DNA of 46,407 nt from an uncultured Bacteroidota bacterium. GTDB lineage: Bacteria > Bacteroidota > Bacteroidia > Flavobacteriales > Flavobacteriaceae. Shown here one piece after another: positions 17,895 to 26,654 of this stretch. The notes under the pieces were generated by a model. The model saw nothing but the letters and a program-made list of their open reading frames with translations, made no database searches and had not been told where the DNA came from. Position 1 is the first letter of the stretch. Each line of letters opens with the position of its first letter. The translations under genes were made by a program, and so were the position numbers. The stretch is from assembly GCA_902618245.1 (NCBI GenBank), contig CACMZR010000012.1, forward strand, positions 1 to 46,407, read 5' to 3'.

Positions 17895-18872
17895 TTATTC
17901 TATTGTTTGGATTAAAATTTTAGATAAGAAATCAGATAAATCCATTTTCATCGCTTTAATTTGTTGAGGAATTATACTTTTATCAGTCATTCCAGGTACT
18001 GAATTAACCTCAAGTATATGTGGGATTTTATCAACAATTATAAACTCTGTTCGCACAAACCCTTTAAGTCCTAACCTTGAGTAAATTTTTTTTGATAAAT
18101 CAACTAATTTTTTTTCTAAACTTTTTTCGATTCGAGCAGGTGTTATTTCCTCAGATTGACCCTCATATTTTGCAGCATAATCAAAAAAATCGTTATTAGG
18201 TATTATTTCAGTAATTGGAAAAACTTTAATTTCATTCTCATATCTTGCGGTGCCAACCGATACCTCCAGACCATTCAAGTTACTTTCTAAAATGAGTTGA
18301 GTGTCATATTTAAATGCTTCTTTAATTGAAGCTAGTAAATTTATCTTATCGTATACTTTAAAAATACCAAAACTACTTCCAGATCTGTTTGCTTTAACAA
18401 AACAGGGTAGGCCTAAATTTTTTATTATTAAGTCTGCATCAATATCATCATCTTTATCGATTGTAAAATATTTTGCTGTTGGAATTTTCCATTCTCTAAG
18501 AACCGAAAGACAATCTCTTTTATTGAATGTTAAAGCAGCACTATAGCTATCACAACTAGACAATGGAATATCGAGAATTTCACAAAGTGCAGCTAACTGA
18601 CCATTTTCACCTAACGATCCATGTATTAGATTTAATATTAAATCAATTTTTATAGTCTTTCCATTAGATGTAAGCTTAAGATCACCCTTTGAGACTTGGT
18701 AAATATTTCCCCTATCGTCTTTTCCTGTCCATTTACTTTTTTCAATAATAATTAAAAAAGCTTCCCATTTATTTCTATCCAGATTTGAAAAAACTGTCTT
18801 TGCACTTTGAAGTGATATTTTATGTTCGGATGAATAACCTCCACAAACTACTCCTACTTTTTTCCTAATCAT
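17895..18872 (-). CDS. ddl: D-alanine--D-alanine ligase
   Basis: Ddl makes the D-Ala-D-Ala dipeptide for peptidoglycan. It is an ATP-grasp enzyme: N-terminal GVVCGGYSSEHKISL, NLIHGSLGENGQLAALCE, ATP-binding CFVKANRSGSSFGI, and the C-terminal metal and substrate loop LEVNSVPGMTDKS. Length of 325 residues is normal. It is upstream of coaD in the same unit and diverges from the PASTA-rluD pair, an order conserved in flavobacteria. Confidence 0.97.
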   Translation of the reverse strand: MIRKKVGVVCGGYSSEHKISLQSAKTVFSNLDRNKWEAFLIIIEKSKWTGKDDRGNIYQVSKGDLKLTSNGKTIKIDLILNLIHGSLGENGQLAALCEILDIPLSSCDSYSAALTFNKRDCLSVLREWKIPTAKYFTIDKDDDIDADLIIKNLGLPCFVKANRSGSSFGIFKVYDKINLLASIKEAFKYDTQLILESNLNGLEVSVGTARYENEIKVFPITEIIPNNDFFDYAAKYEGQSEEITPARIEKSLEKKLVDLSKKIYSRLGLKGFVRTEFIIVDKIPHILEVNSVPGMTDKSIIPQQIKAMKMDLSDFLSKILIQTIE

Positions 18873-18889
18873 TTAAATAGAATATAATG

Positions 18890-18919
18890 CAAATGTATGT
18901 GATTTCAAATCAACCCAAA
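18890..18919 (-). promoter_or_regulatory. Candidate promoter for ddl-coaD
   Basis: The minus strand has TTTG (18916-18919), an 18-nt spacer and TACATTTG (18890-18897), close to the Bacteroidota consensus TTTG-N19-21-TAnnTTTG. The ddl start codon begins 17 nt after the -7 box. Confidence 0.55.
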
Positions 18920-18957
18920 AGCATCGGTTTTATTATCTTAGTATTTCAAATCACTCT

Positions 18958-19509
18958 ATGAATTTATTAAGATTTTTAATTAGTAAATCTTTTTTTAAAC
19001 AATTGTTTTTTGCAGCATTATGTTCAGTATTTCTTTTTTTGGTTATTTACTTTGGTCTAAATATTATTACCAAACACAATAATTATCAAAAGGTACCTGA
19101 ATTGCGAGGTATATCTCTTATAAAATTGTCTTATATTCTAGAAAAAGAAGGATTACGCTTTGAAATAATTGATTCTTCAAGATACATGCCTTCAATGAAG
19201 CCCTTGACAGTAATATCTCATATACCTTTTGCTGGAAGAGAGGTTAAAAGAAATCGTAAAATATACTTAACTGTGAACCCATCAGGTTATAGGAAAATCA
19301 CACTTCCTAACATAATACAAATAACAAAAAGAAATGCTGTTTCATTATTAAAATCAGTTGGTTTTGAAGTTGGTGAATACACCTACAGAGATAATATAGG
19401 AAAAGATATGGTATTAGAAGTTTTGCATGATGGTAAGATCATTGAGCCAGGAGTACTTTTACCAAAAACTACTAAAATTGATTTGGTATTAGGAAATGGA
19501 AAACGATAA
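18958..19509 (+). CDS. PASTA-domain membrane-anchored protein
   Basis: A short cytoplasmic N terminus is followed by one membrane helix (about residues 15-36), then two PASTA-like repeats: first around KVPELRGISLIKLSYILE, second around ITLPNIIQITKRNAVSLL with GFEVGEYTY. PASTA domains recognise muropeptides in some kinases and penicillin-binding proteins. Here there is no kinase or transpeptidase domain. The gene overlaps rluD by 14 nt and lies head-to-head with ddl, a frequent arrangement in flavobacteria. A cell-wall-sensing or scaffolding role is inference. Confidence 0.88.
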   Translation: MNLLRFLISKSFFKQLFFAALCSVFLFLVIYFGLNIITKHNNYQKVPELRGISLIKLSYILEKEGLRFEIIDSSRYMPSMKPLTVISHIPFAGREVKRNRKIYLTVNPSGYRKITLPNIIQITKRNAVSLLKSVGFEVGEYTYRDNIGKDMVLEVLHDGKIIEPGVLLPKTTKIDLVLGNGKR

Positions 19510-20536
19510 AACGGTTATAAATGAAATTGAAAATATTTCAGATGCAATATTTGAACATTTTTCATTTGTTGTTGACAAGGGGCAATCTCCATTGAGAATT
19601 GATAAATTCTTGATGGCAAGAATCGAAAACGCTACTCGTAATAAAATTCAACAAGCTGCTAAAGCGGGATATATATTTGTTGGTGAAGAACCTGTCAAAT
19701 CTAACTACAAAGTAAAAAAAGGAGATAAAATTAAAGTTCTTTTTGACCACCCTCCCTATCAAAATTTACTAAAACCAGAACCTATAGGTCTCGAAATTAT
19801 TTATGAAGACGATGCTTTAATAGTTCTTAACAAACCTCCTGGAATTGTTGTTCATCCGGGACACGGAAATTATTCAGGTACTTTATTAAACGGATTACTT
19901 TACCATTTTAATCAATTGCCAAAAAATCAAAACGGACGTCCTGGTATAGTACATCGAATTGATAAGGACACTAGTGGACTTTTAGTAATAGCAAAAACTG
20001 AATTTGCAATGACTAATCTTGCAAAGCAATTCTTTGATAAAACTACTGAAAGAATTTACAACGCACTTATTTGGGGAGATATCAAAGAAGATAAGGGCAC
20101 TTTTAAAGGAGCAATTGGTAGACACCCGAAAAATCGTTTGCAAATGAGTGTTTATGAAGATAATTCAAAAGGAAAAGAAGCGATTACTCATTTCAAAGTA
20201 TTAGAACGTTTTAGATATGTTACACTTGTAGAATGTCAACTAGAAACTGGCCGTACGCACCAGATTAGGGCTCACATGAAACATTTTGGCCACACCCTTT
20301 TTAATGATTCTCGTTATGGAGGAGACTCAATTTTGAAAGGAACAAGCTTTTCAAAATATCGACATTTCATAGAAAATTGTTTTAAAATTTTACCGCGTCA
20401 AGCGTTACATGCCAAAACACTTGGCTTCAAACATCCGGTTACGGGAGAGGATTTAATCTTTGATTCGCAGTTACCAAAAGATTTCATGGGTGTTCTTAAA
20501 AAATGGCGAAGTTATATTGCTAGTAAGGGTATATAA
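19496..20536 (+). CDS. rluD: 23S rRNA pseudouridine synthase, RluD/RluC family
   Basis: RluA-family pseudouridine synthase with an N-terminal S4 RNA-binding domain (LRIDKFLMARIENATRNKIQ) and the catalytic motif HRIDKDTSGLLV containing the nucleophilic Asp. Also visible are NKPPGIVVHPGHGN and the GRTHQIRAHM motif. Length (346 residues) and the S4 domain fit RluD-like enzymes that modify helix 69 of 23S rRNA, but the exact site is inferred. The start lies inside the PASTA gene, so the two are coupled. Confidence 0.93.
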   Translation: MENDKTVINEIENISDAIFEHFSFVVDKGQSPLRIDKFLMARIENATRNKIQQAAKAGYIFVGEEPVKSNYKVKKGDKIKVLFDHPPYQNLLKPEPIGLEIIYEDDALIVLNKPPGIVVHPGHGNYSGTLLNGLLYHFNQLPKNQNGRPGIVHRIDKDTSGLLVIAKTEFAMTNLAKQFFDKTTERIYNALIWGDIKEDKGTFKGAIGRHPKNRLQMSVYEDNSKGKEAITHFKVLERFRYVTLVECQLETGRTHQIRAHMKHFGHTLFNDSRYGGDSILKGTSFSKYRHFIENCFKILPRQALHAKTLGFKHPVTGEDLIFDSQLPKDFMGVLKKWRSYIASKGI

Positions 20537-20615
20537 AATTTTAAATAGCATTAATTTTACACTTCTTGTTTAGACAATTAAAACCTTGTAAATTTATTCT
20601 AAAATTTGTCGCTCA

Positions 20616-21377
20616 ATGAAAATAGTAATATCTCCTGCAAAATCTCTTGACTTTCAAAAACCATTACCTACTAAACAACACTCAATACCTGTATTTGTTA
20701 ATGATGCAGAAAAAATTAACAATTTACTCAAAAAAAAGTCACCAGAATCGCTACAAAAATTAATGAATATTTCTGAAAAATTGGCTAATCTAAATTGGAA
20801 TCGGAATAAAGCTTTTCTTAACTCTACTAATAAGAATAATCACAGAGCAGCAATTTATACTTTTAATGGAGACGTTTATGAGGGTATAGACGCACACACG
20901 CTAGAAGATAACAAAATAGATATTATGCAAAAAAAACTGCGCATTTTGTCTGGACTTTATGGCATTTTGAAACCTCTTGACCTTATTCAGCCATATCGAC
21001 TTGAAATGGGAACCAAGCTTTCGGTTGGTAACTCAAAAGACCTATATCAATTTTGGAAAAAAAAGGTTACCGATAAATTGGTAAATGAACTAGAAAGAAA
21101 TGAATTATTGGTAAATCTTGCCAGCAAAGAATACTTCAGTGTTGTTGACACTAAGGTTATCAAGTCTCCAATTGTTAGTCCAGAATTTAAAGACTTTAAG
21201 AATGGAAAACTTAAGATAATTTCATTTTATGCTAAAAAAGCAAGAGGTATGATGGCTCGATATCTAATTGAAAAAAATGCAAAATCTTTAGATGATATTA
21301 ATTCATTTGAAATTTCTGGTTATAGACTCAGCAATGAAGAGACGATAAATAAATTCAATCCTGTTTTTATTCGTTGA
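20616..21377 (+). CDS. yaaA: Peroxide stress protein YaaA (DUF328)
   Basis: The 253-residue protein starts ISPAKSLDF, contains YTFNGDVYEGIDA, the LSGLYGILKPLDLIQPYRLEMG core, NLASKEYFSVVD and the basic C-terminal KKARGMMARYLI. These are the signature segments of YaaA, a protein that limits iron-dependent damage in E. coli under peroxide stress and has a DNA-binding fold. It stands alone on the + strand and ends before a hairpin that can serve as terminator. Confidence 0.95.
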   Translation: MKIVISPAKSLDFQKPLPTKQHSIPVFVNDAEKINNLLKKKSPESLQKLMNISEKLANLNWNRNKAFLNSTNKNNHRAAIYTFNGDVYEGIDAHTLEDNKIDIMQKKLRILSGLYGILKPLDLIQPYRLEMGTKLSVGNSKDLYQFWKKKVTDKLVNELERNELLVNLASKEYFSVVDTKVIKSPIVSPEFKDFKNGKLKIISFYAKKARGMMARYLIEKNAKSLDDINSFEISGYRLSNEETINKFNPVFIR

Positions 21378-21420
21378 CTCCAAAAAAGTTATCCATCTAA
21401 AGTCATTTTTATAATTACTG

Positions 21421-21440
21421 AAAACTCAGTTGAGTTTTTT
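21421..21440. terminator. Bidirectional terminator between yaaA and the VanY-like gene
   Basis: AAAACTC (21421-21427), loop AGTT and GAGTTTT (21432-21438) form a 7-bp hairpin followed by TT. It lies between convergent stop codons, and its A/T arms give a U-tract in both directions. Confidence 0.6.
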
Positions 21441-22152
21441 AAAAATCTTTTAGTTTTGGATTTATACCTAATACATTTTGATTGATATAAGATTCAAGAA
21501 ATTTTTCGTCTATACAACTTTTACCACTTAGATCATTTGGAGTAAGAAGATTAATTAAATCCAATTTCAAATACTCTTCTAGCATTGGTATTGAAAGCGG
21601 AGCAAAACTATAATGCCATGGCTCATAATTAAATCCTTCTCTTTTTGGACTGTCTGTGTAAGGAAGGTAAAAACCAAATCGGTTTGCATTTTTTTCCATC
21701 CATTCTCTGAGTCTTACGTAAGGTCCATTTTCATGAAATTTTTCCTCAAGAAGCAGATCACCTTCCTTTGGTTTTTTTCCATCAATTATATCAATATCAG
21801 TCCCCCAATGATGTCTTGAAGTTCCTGGAAGTGTCGAGTATTCGATTATTTTATTTATGTTCTCCTTTGGACTAATTCCTTTTTTAGCATTTGAGTAAAA
21901 CTTTCTGTTCCAAATAAATTTTTGTCTTTCATATGATCGATATGCTGAAACAATCTCAATTTCAATACCTTCCTCAAGTGCAGCCTCTCTCATTGCTACA
22001 AATGCTTTTCCAGCCTCAGGGAGAAGTCTTATAGATTCGTCATAAAAATTTAGTTTGTCCTGGCCTAACAAATCTTCTTTTTTAAACCTTGTCTGATTCA
22101 AAAAAGTTAGTGACGTTAGAGCTATAAATAAATAAGTAAATCTAGTTATCAT
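21439..22152 (-). CDS. D-alanyl-D-alanine carboxypeptidase, VanY/M15B family
   Basis: A hydrophobic N terminus (about residues 4-20) suggests export. The M15 zinc motif is SRHHWGTDIDI (His and Asp ligands), preceded by SAYRSYERQKFIW, and the catalytic Glu plus third ligand are in EPWHYS. The enzyme would trim the terminal D-Ala of peptidoglycan peptides. Nothing nearby suggests vancomycin resistance, so housekeeping wall remodelling is more likely. The start overlaps the GNAT stop by 4 nt, indicating one operon. Confidence 0.88.
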   Translation of the reverse strand: MITRFTYLFIALTSLTFLNQTRFKKEDLLGQDKLNFYDESIRLLPEAGKAFVAMREAALEEGIEIEIVSAYRSYERQKFIWNRKFYSNAKKGISPKENINKIIEYSTLPGTSRHHWGTDIDIIDGKKPKEGDLLLEEKFHENGPYVRLREWMEKNANRFGFYLPYTDSPKREGFNYEPWHYSFAPLSIPMLEEYLKLDLINLLTPNDLSGKSCIDEKFLESYINQNVLGINPKLKDF

Positions 22153-22598
22153 CCAGATATCATTTTTATAAAGCGTTGGTGAATGCCAATGGTATTAATC
22201 TCAAACGGATTACCAATAGGTTTAAAACCTCTATCTAAGTAAAGATTATTAGCAGAAATACGACCATTAAGCCATATGTATTTTGGATTTATCCTTTTTA
22301 TTGTTTCTTTTTGAGCATAATTAATAAGTTTTGATGCAACTCCCTTACGTTGATATATAGAAGCCACAGCAATACCTCTAAATTGAGCACCTTTTGAATT
22401 TTTAAATTGAGATAAGTCCTTTTCATAGATACTTATTATACCAATTATTTCTTTATCAACAAGTGCGCCTAGATGAAATGTTCCTTTCGAATTATCCCCA
22501 TCAAAATGACAAGTTTCCAATGGTTTACCTTTCCGAAGCATTTTATGTCTTAGAGGGTAACACTTTGAAACTTTTATACTCAAGATCTCAACTTTCAT
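22149..22598 (-). CDS. GNAT-family N-acetyltransferase
   Basis: A single acetyltransferase domain of 149 residues. The acetyl-CoA pyrophosphate loop is YQRKGVASKLI (Q/RxxGxG/A), preceded by the beta-4 segment RGIAVAS, with NLYLDRGFKPIG near the end (family YxxxGF). The substrate is unknown. It is the first gene of a two-gene unit with the VanY-like peptidase, which hints at a cell-wall connection but does not prove one. Confidence 0.87.
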   Translation of the reverse strand: MKVEILSIKVSKCYPLRHKMLRKGKPLETCHFDGDNSKGTFHLGALVDKEIIGIISIYEKDLSQFKNSKGAQFRGIAVASIYQRKGVASKLINYAQKETIKRINPKYIWLNGRISANNLYLDRGFKPIGNPFEINTIGIHQRFIKMISG

Positions 22599-22629
22599 TA
22601 TATATAATTATTACTCAAGCGGTAGTTGT

Positions 22630-22637
22630 CAAATATA
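22630..22637 (-). promoter_or_regulatory. Candidate -7 element for the GNAT-VanY unit
   Basis: The minus strand reads TATATTTG, a full TAnnTTTG match, ending 31 nt before the GNAT start codon. No clear -33 element is visible. Confidence 0.45.
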
Positions 22638-22746
22638 AATTATCTTTAATGTAAGAATTACTAAAATTAACATCTGAACAAATAAAGCGAAAATATTAAT
22701 TTAGTTTTTGTGCATTTAACTTCAATACTATATTAAGTAATTTATA

Positions 22747-23478
22747 ATGAAACAACTTTTTATTTTAGTTTTTTTTATTTATTCATTTTTTTCTGTTGTT
22801 TGTCAAGAGCGAAGACCTATTAAAGGACAACTACTTTACAAAAACACAAAAGTTGTAGCTGCGAATGTGGTAAATAATACTGCTCAAACTAACACCATCA
22901 CAGACAGTGATGGTGCTTTTGAAATTGATGTTCTTTTAGGTGATGAAATCATTTTTTCATCTGTTCAATATAGAATACGATCTGTAAAAATAACTGAAGA
23001 GATTTTGTCTAAAAACAGACTTGTAGTCTCAGTAAATGAAAATATTAATGAATTGAAGGAAGTAGTAGTAACAACTGATGATGTTGAAAAGTTCTTAGAT
23101 TTAAAAGAAGAGGAGTTCAAGGGGTTTGATTACGAAAAAGATAAATCATCACAACTTGTTAATAGGGCATTTAACGATCGACAACTTTCTGATGGTATTG
23201 ATTTTGTAAATATTGCAAAGCTTTTAACAAGAGCATTTGGAAATAAATCATCTGATGAGCAAATGCGTATGAAACCAAGTGAGGTTTTACCACTTGTTTT
23301 CGAAGATAGTTTTTTTGAAGTTGATTTGGGATTAGATAAAAGTGACATAATTACTTTTTTAGAGTTCATAGACAATAGAATGAAGACTGGAGAACTTCTA
23401 AAAAAAGATAAAGAATTTCAATTGATTGATTTCCTAATAAATGAAAGTAAGGAATTTAAAAACGACTTAAAGGATTAA
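22747..23478 (+). CDS. CarboxypepD_reg-like domain protein, exported
   Basis: A signal peptide (residues 1 to about 20, ending SVVCQ) is followed by a carboxypeptidase-regulatory-like beta sandwich: RRPIKGQLLYKNTKVV, TITDSDGAFEIDVLLGDEI and FSSVQYR. The rest of the 243-residue protein is helical and acidic without a barrel or plug, so this is not a TonB receptor. It is followed after 5 nt by the DUF6702 gene and then the M1 metallopeptidase, with which it probably forms an envelope operon. Its function is unknown. Confidence 0.83.
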   Translation: MKQLFILVFFIYSFFSVVCQERRPIKGQLLYKNTKVVAANVVNNTAQTNTITDSDGAFEIDVLLGDEIIFSSVQYRIRSVKITEEILSKNRLVVSVNENINELKEVVVTTDDVEKFLDLKEEEFKGFDYEKDKSSQLVNRAFNDRQLSDGIDFVNIAKLLTRAFGNKSSDEQMRMKPSEVLPLVFEDSFFEVDLGLDKSDIITFLEFIDNRMKTGELLKKDKEFQLIDFLINESKEFKNDLKD

Positions 23479-23483
23479 TATTT

Positions 23484-23984
23484 ATGAATCTATTATCAAT
23501 TTTTTTATTTTTTGTATATAGTATTTTCATTCCAAAAAAAATAGAACATAAATTTTATGTTAGTACAACAACAATTGAATTTAAAGAAGAGAAAAACGTA
23601 ATTCAAATCACATGTCAACTATTTATAGATGACGTTGAAAAGTCGCTAAATAGATATCAAGAGGATATTAAATTAGCCCCTGACTCAAACAAGCTGGAAA
23701 TAGATAAGCTTTTAAAAAAAAGCTTAAAAAAAAGTATACTTATTTTAATTGATGGGAAAACTCTTGATTTAATTTATATAGGGAGAGAGTATAAAAATGA
23801 TATTTTGCAGTGTTATTTTGAAGCAAATGCACCAGTATCTTCGCTTAACTTATCAATTGAAAACAGAACTTTTTTTGATTTGTTTGAAGATCAACAGAAT
23901 ATAATTCACTACAAAAATAAATCTATTAGAAAAAGTTTTTTGCTTTATAGTGAAAATGATAGTGCTACTTTTTCATTATTTTAA
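23484..23984 (+). CDS. DUF6702-family protein
   Basis: A 166-residue protein with an N-terminal hydrophobic leader, then HKFYVSTTTIEF and LFIDDVEKSLNRY, resembling DUF6702 proteins of flavobacteria (HKFYVS start of the mature part, FIDDLE-like motif). It probably resides in the periplasm. Its role is unknown. Its placement between the CarboxypepD_reg-like protein and the M1 peptidase is the only clue. Confidence 0.72.
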   Translation: MNLLSIFLFFVYSIFIPKKIEHKFYVSTTTIEFKEEKNVIQITCQLFIDDVEKSLNRYQEDIKLAPDSNKLEIDKLLKKSLKKSILILIDGKTLDLIYIGREYKNDILQCYFEANAPVSSLNLSIENRTFFDLFEDQQNIIHYKNKSIRKSFLLYSENDSATFSLF

Positions 23985-24000
23985 CTCTGAAATTACTTTG

Positions 24001-24008
24001 TATATTTG
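24001..24008 (+). promoter_or_regulatory. Candidate -7 element for the M1 metallopeptidase gene
   Basis: TATATTTG is a full TAnnTTTG match and ends 19 nt before the start codon at 24028. It suggests the peptidase can also be transcribed independently of the two genes before it. A clear -33 TTG is not evident. Confidence 0.45.
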
Positions 24009-24027
24009 ACCAACCTAAAAAAATGGT

Positions 24028-26316
24028 ATGAAAAAACTTAACATTCATCTAATTTACCTTATTGCTTTTAATTTGATCTTACTTAAAAGCCTTTTTGCAC
24101 AAGCTCAACAGGGACATACCAATCAAAATAAATTCAGACAGCTATATGATGAGTTTGCTGAACCAAACAAATATCATAATGCTTCTGGTGCACCTGGGGT
24201 AGAGTACTTTCAACAAAAGGTAGACTACGTTATGGATATTGAATTAGATGATAAAAATTCCAAATTGTATGGGGAAGAGATAATAACATACACTAATAAT
24301 TCTCCTGACAATTTAACTTATTTGTGGCTACAGCTTGATCAAAATATTAGAAAAAAGGATGCACCATCCCTATATAAAAACAGTTCGGGAAACTCTTTTA
24401 CTCAAAGGCCCTCCTCGTTTTTGAAAAATTATATAAATGGATCTTTTGATGGTGGTTTTAATATCGAGTGGGTTCTGGATACTCAAGGTAATCCTTTAAA
24501 GTATACTATCAACCAGACCATGATGCGAGTTGATTTACCAGAATCTCTTTCTCCGAATGAAATATTTAAATTTAAAATTAAATGGTGGTATAATATTAAT
24601 AATCGATTGGAATATGGTGGTCGTTCAGGTTACGAGTATTTTGAAGGTGATGGAAATAAAGTTTACACTATAGCTCAGTTTTTTCCAAGACTTTGTGTTT
24701 ATAATGATGTTGAGGGTTGGCAAAATTATCAATTTTGGGGTAACGGAGAATTTGCATTGGAGTTTGGAGATTATCAGGTTAATATAACAGTTCCATCAGA
24801 TCATATTATGGAGGCAACGGGTACATTACAAAATCCTAAAGAGGTCCTTACCAAAGAGGAATACAAAAGATTTATTGCTTCCAAATCAAGTTTTGAAAAA
24901 CCCATTATAATCGTCAATCAAGATGAAGCAAAACTAAAAGAGTCAACTTTTTCAAAAAAGAAAAGTACATGGCGATTTAATGCAAAAAATGTAAGAGATT
25001 TTGGATTTGCTACATCTAGAAAATTTATTTGGGAAAGACAAGCATTAAAAATAGGAAATCAAAAAGTGATGGCAGTTTCAATATATCCAAAAGAGGGGAA
25101 TCCACTATGGGAAGAGTATTCAACTAAAGCCGTTATTCAAACGTTAAAAACATATTCAAAGTTTACTTTTGATTATCCATATCCAAAAGCAGTTTCAGTA
25201 CATGCAAGGAATATAGGAATGGAATACCCTATGATATGCTTTAATTTTGGAAGACCAGACGAAGATGGTACATACTCAGATAGAACTAAATTTGGAATGA
25301 TAAGTGTAATTATACATGAAGTTGGACATAACTATTTTCCAATGATTGTTAATTCTGACGAACGTCAATGGGGCTGGATGGATGAAGGGCTTGATACTTT
25401 TGTTCAGTACTTGACTGAACAAGATTTTGGTATTTCATATCCAGATGCTATTGGTAATTTAGAAAAATATCCTTCTAGAAGGGGTGATCCAAAAAAGATT
25501 GTTCCTTACATGGCTGGAAATCAAAATTTTATCTCCCCAATTATGTCTAACCCTGAAAACGTTTATCAATTAGGTCCAAATGCATATGCTAAACCAGCCA
25601 CTGCTCTAAATATTTTGAGAGAAACTGTTATGGGCAATGAAGTTTTTGATCATGCATTTAAAACCTATGCGCAGAGATGGATGTTTAAGCATCCTACACC
25701 CGAAGATTTTTTTAGAACTATGGAAGATGCGTCAGCAACTGATTTAGATTGGTTTTGGAGAGGCTGGTTTTATTCAACAGATGTAGTTGATATAGGTGTT
25801 AAAAATGTCAAAAGATTTTATTTCTCAGACACTCCAGATGAAAAAGCTTCAAATAGGCTTAAGGAATTTGGTTATGATTTAAATAATCTTCCAGATATGG
25901 TTTTCAAAATTGATCAAGAAAGTGATATGTTTAATTCAGAATTAGCTGATGAGAATGCAATAATGGGTTCACAAATACTTAGGGATTATTTAACTGAAGA
26001 GGGAATTGATCCTAATACCAAATCACCAAAATATTTTTATGAAATTGAATTTGAAAAACCAGGTGGTTTAGTTATGCCTTTAATTGTTGAGTACAATTAT
26101 GCTGATGGAACCTCTGAACGTGTCTCATATCCGGTTCAGATTTGGAGAAAAAATGATTCAAGCGTAAAAAAAGTTGTTGCATCAGACAAAGAGTTGGTTG
26201 GAGTTACTGTTGATCCAGACCTTGAAACAGCAGATGTAAATTTAGATAATAATAATTGGCCAAAGCGTGAGACACCATCAGATTTTGAAAAATTTAAAGA
26301 GAGAATAAAGGGATAG
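24028..26316 (+). CDS. M1-family (gluzincin) metallopeptidase, exported
   Basis: A signal peptide (about residues 1-27) precedes an M1 N-terminal beta domain and a catalytic domain. The zinc site is H430EVGH434-x18-E453, and the exopeptidase loop appears as IGMEYP (GxMEN variant). Length of 762 residues with a long C-terminal region (DWFWRGWFYSTDVVDIGV onward) matches the large Bacteroidota periplasmic or outer-membrane M1 group, probably used for peptide degradation. No T9SS C-terminal domain is evident. A TatA-like gene follows after 38 nt. Confidence 0.93.
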   Translation: MKKLNIHLIYLIAFNLILLKSLFAQAQQGHTNQNKFRQLYDEFAEPNKYHNASGAPGVEYFQQKVDYVMDIELDDKNSKLYGEEIITYTNNSPDNLTYLWLQLDQNIRKKDAPSLYKNSSGNSFTQRPSSFLKNYINGSFDGGFNIEWVLDTQGNPLKYTINQTMMRVDLPESLSPNEIFKFKIKWWYNINNRLEYGGRSGYEYFEGDGNKVYTIAQFFPRLCVYNDVEGWQNYQFWGNGEFALEFGDYQVNITVPSDHIMEATGTLQNPKEVLTKEEYKRFIASKSSFEKPIIIVNQDEAKLKESTFSKKKSTWRFNAKNVRDFGFATSRKFIWERQALKIGNQKVMAVSIYPKEGNPLWEEYSTKAVIQTLKTYSKFTFDYPYPKAVSVHARNIGMEYPMICFNFGRPDEDGTYSDRTKFGMISVIIHEVGHNYFPMIVNSDERQWGWMDEGLDTFVQYLTEQDFGISYPDAIGNLEKYPSRRGDPKKIVPYMAGNQNFISPIMSNPENVYQLGPNAYAKPATALNILRETVMGNEVFDHAFKTYAQRWMFKHPTPEDFFRTMEDASATDLDWFWRGWFYSTDVVDIGVKNVKRFYFSDTPDEKASNRLKEFGYDLNNLPDMVFKIDQESDMFNSELADENAIMGSQILRDYLTEEGIDPNTKSPKYFYEIEFEKPGGLVMPLIVEYNYADGTSERVSYPVQIWRKNDSSVKKVVASDKELVGVTVDPDLETADVNLDNNNWPKRETPSDFEKFKERIKG

Positions 26317-26354
26317 TAACTATGGTAATCTATGAGTTTTAAGTAATTTTTTAG

Positions 26355-26654
26355 ATGTTATATTTGTTTGAAATCAATCACATTTTATTGTTTATCAGTG
26401 GGGCAGAAATTGTTTTTGTCTTTTTTATAGTATTATTAGTTTTTGGTGCTGATAAGATTCCTTCAATTGCAAAAACCCTAGCAAAAGGGATGACTCAAGT
26501 CAGAAGGGCAACTAATGACATTAAGAATGAAATACAAAACAGTGTAGATGTAGAAAGTCCAACAAAAAAAATTACTCAAGATTTTAAAGAAGAAGTAGAT
26601 AAAGTAAAAAAGGATTTTGATGATCTTGGGGATTCTATTAAAAGAGAACTTTAA
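26355..26654 (+). CDS. tatA: Twin-arginine translocase subunit, TatA/TatE family
   Basis: A 99-residue protein with a single N-terminal membrane helix (EIVFVFFIVLLVFGADKIP), the hinge, and an amphipathic helix (AKTLAKGMTQVRRATNDI), then a charged tail. This is the TatA/B/E layout. The FGADKIP hinge replaces the usual FGxxKLP, a normal Bacteroidota variant. No tatC is in the window. The 3' end overlaps the convergent O-methyltransferase by 4 nt. Confidence 0.9.
   Translation: MLYLFEINHILLFISGAEIVFVFFIVLLVFGADKIPSIAKTLAKGMTQVRRATNDIKNEIQNSVDVESPTKKITQDFKEEVDKVKKDFDDLGDSIKREL

Noticed and set aside
21439-22598. VanY-like peptidase as part of a glycopeptide-resistance cluster
   Set aside because: There are no vanH/A/X/R/S genes; the neighbour is a GNAT protein, and ddl elsewhere in the window is an ordinary D-Ala-D-Ala ligase.
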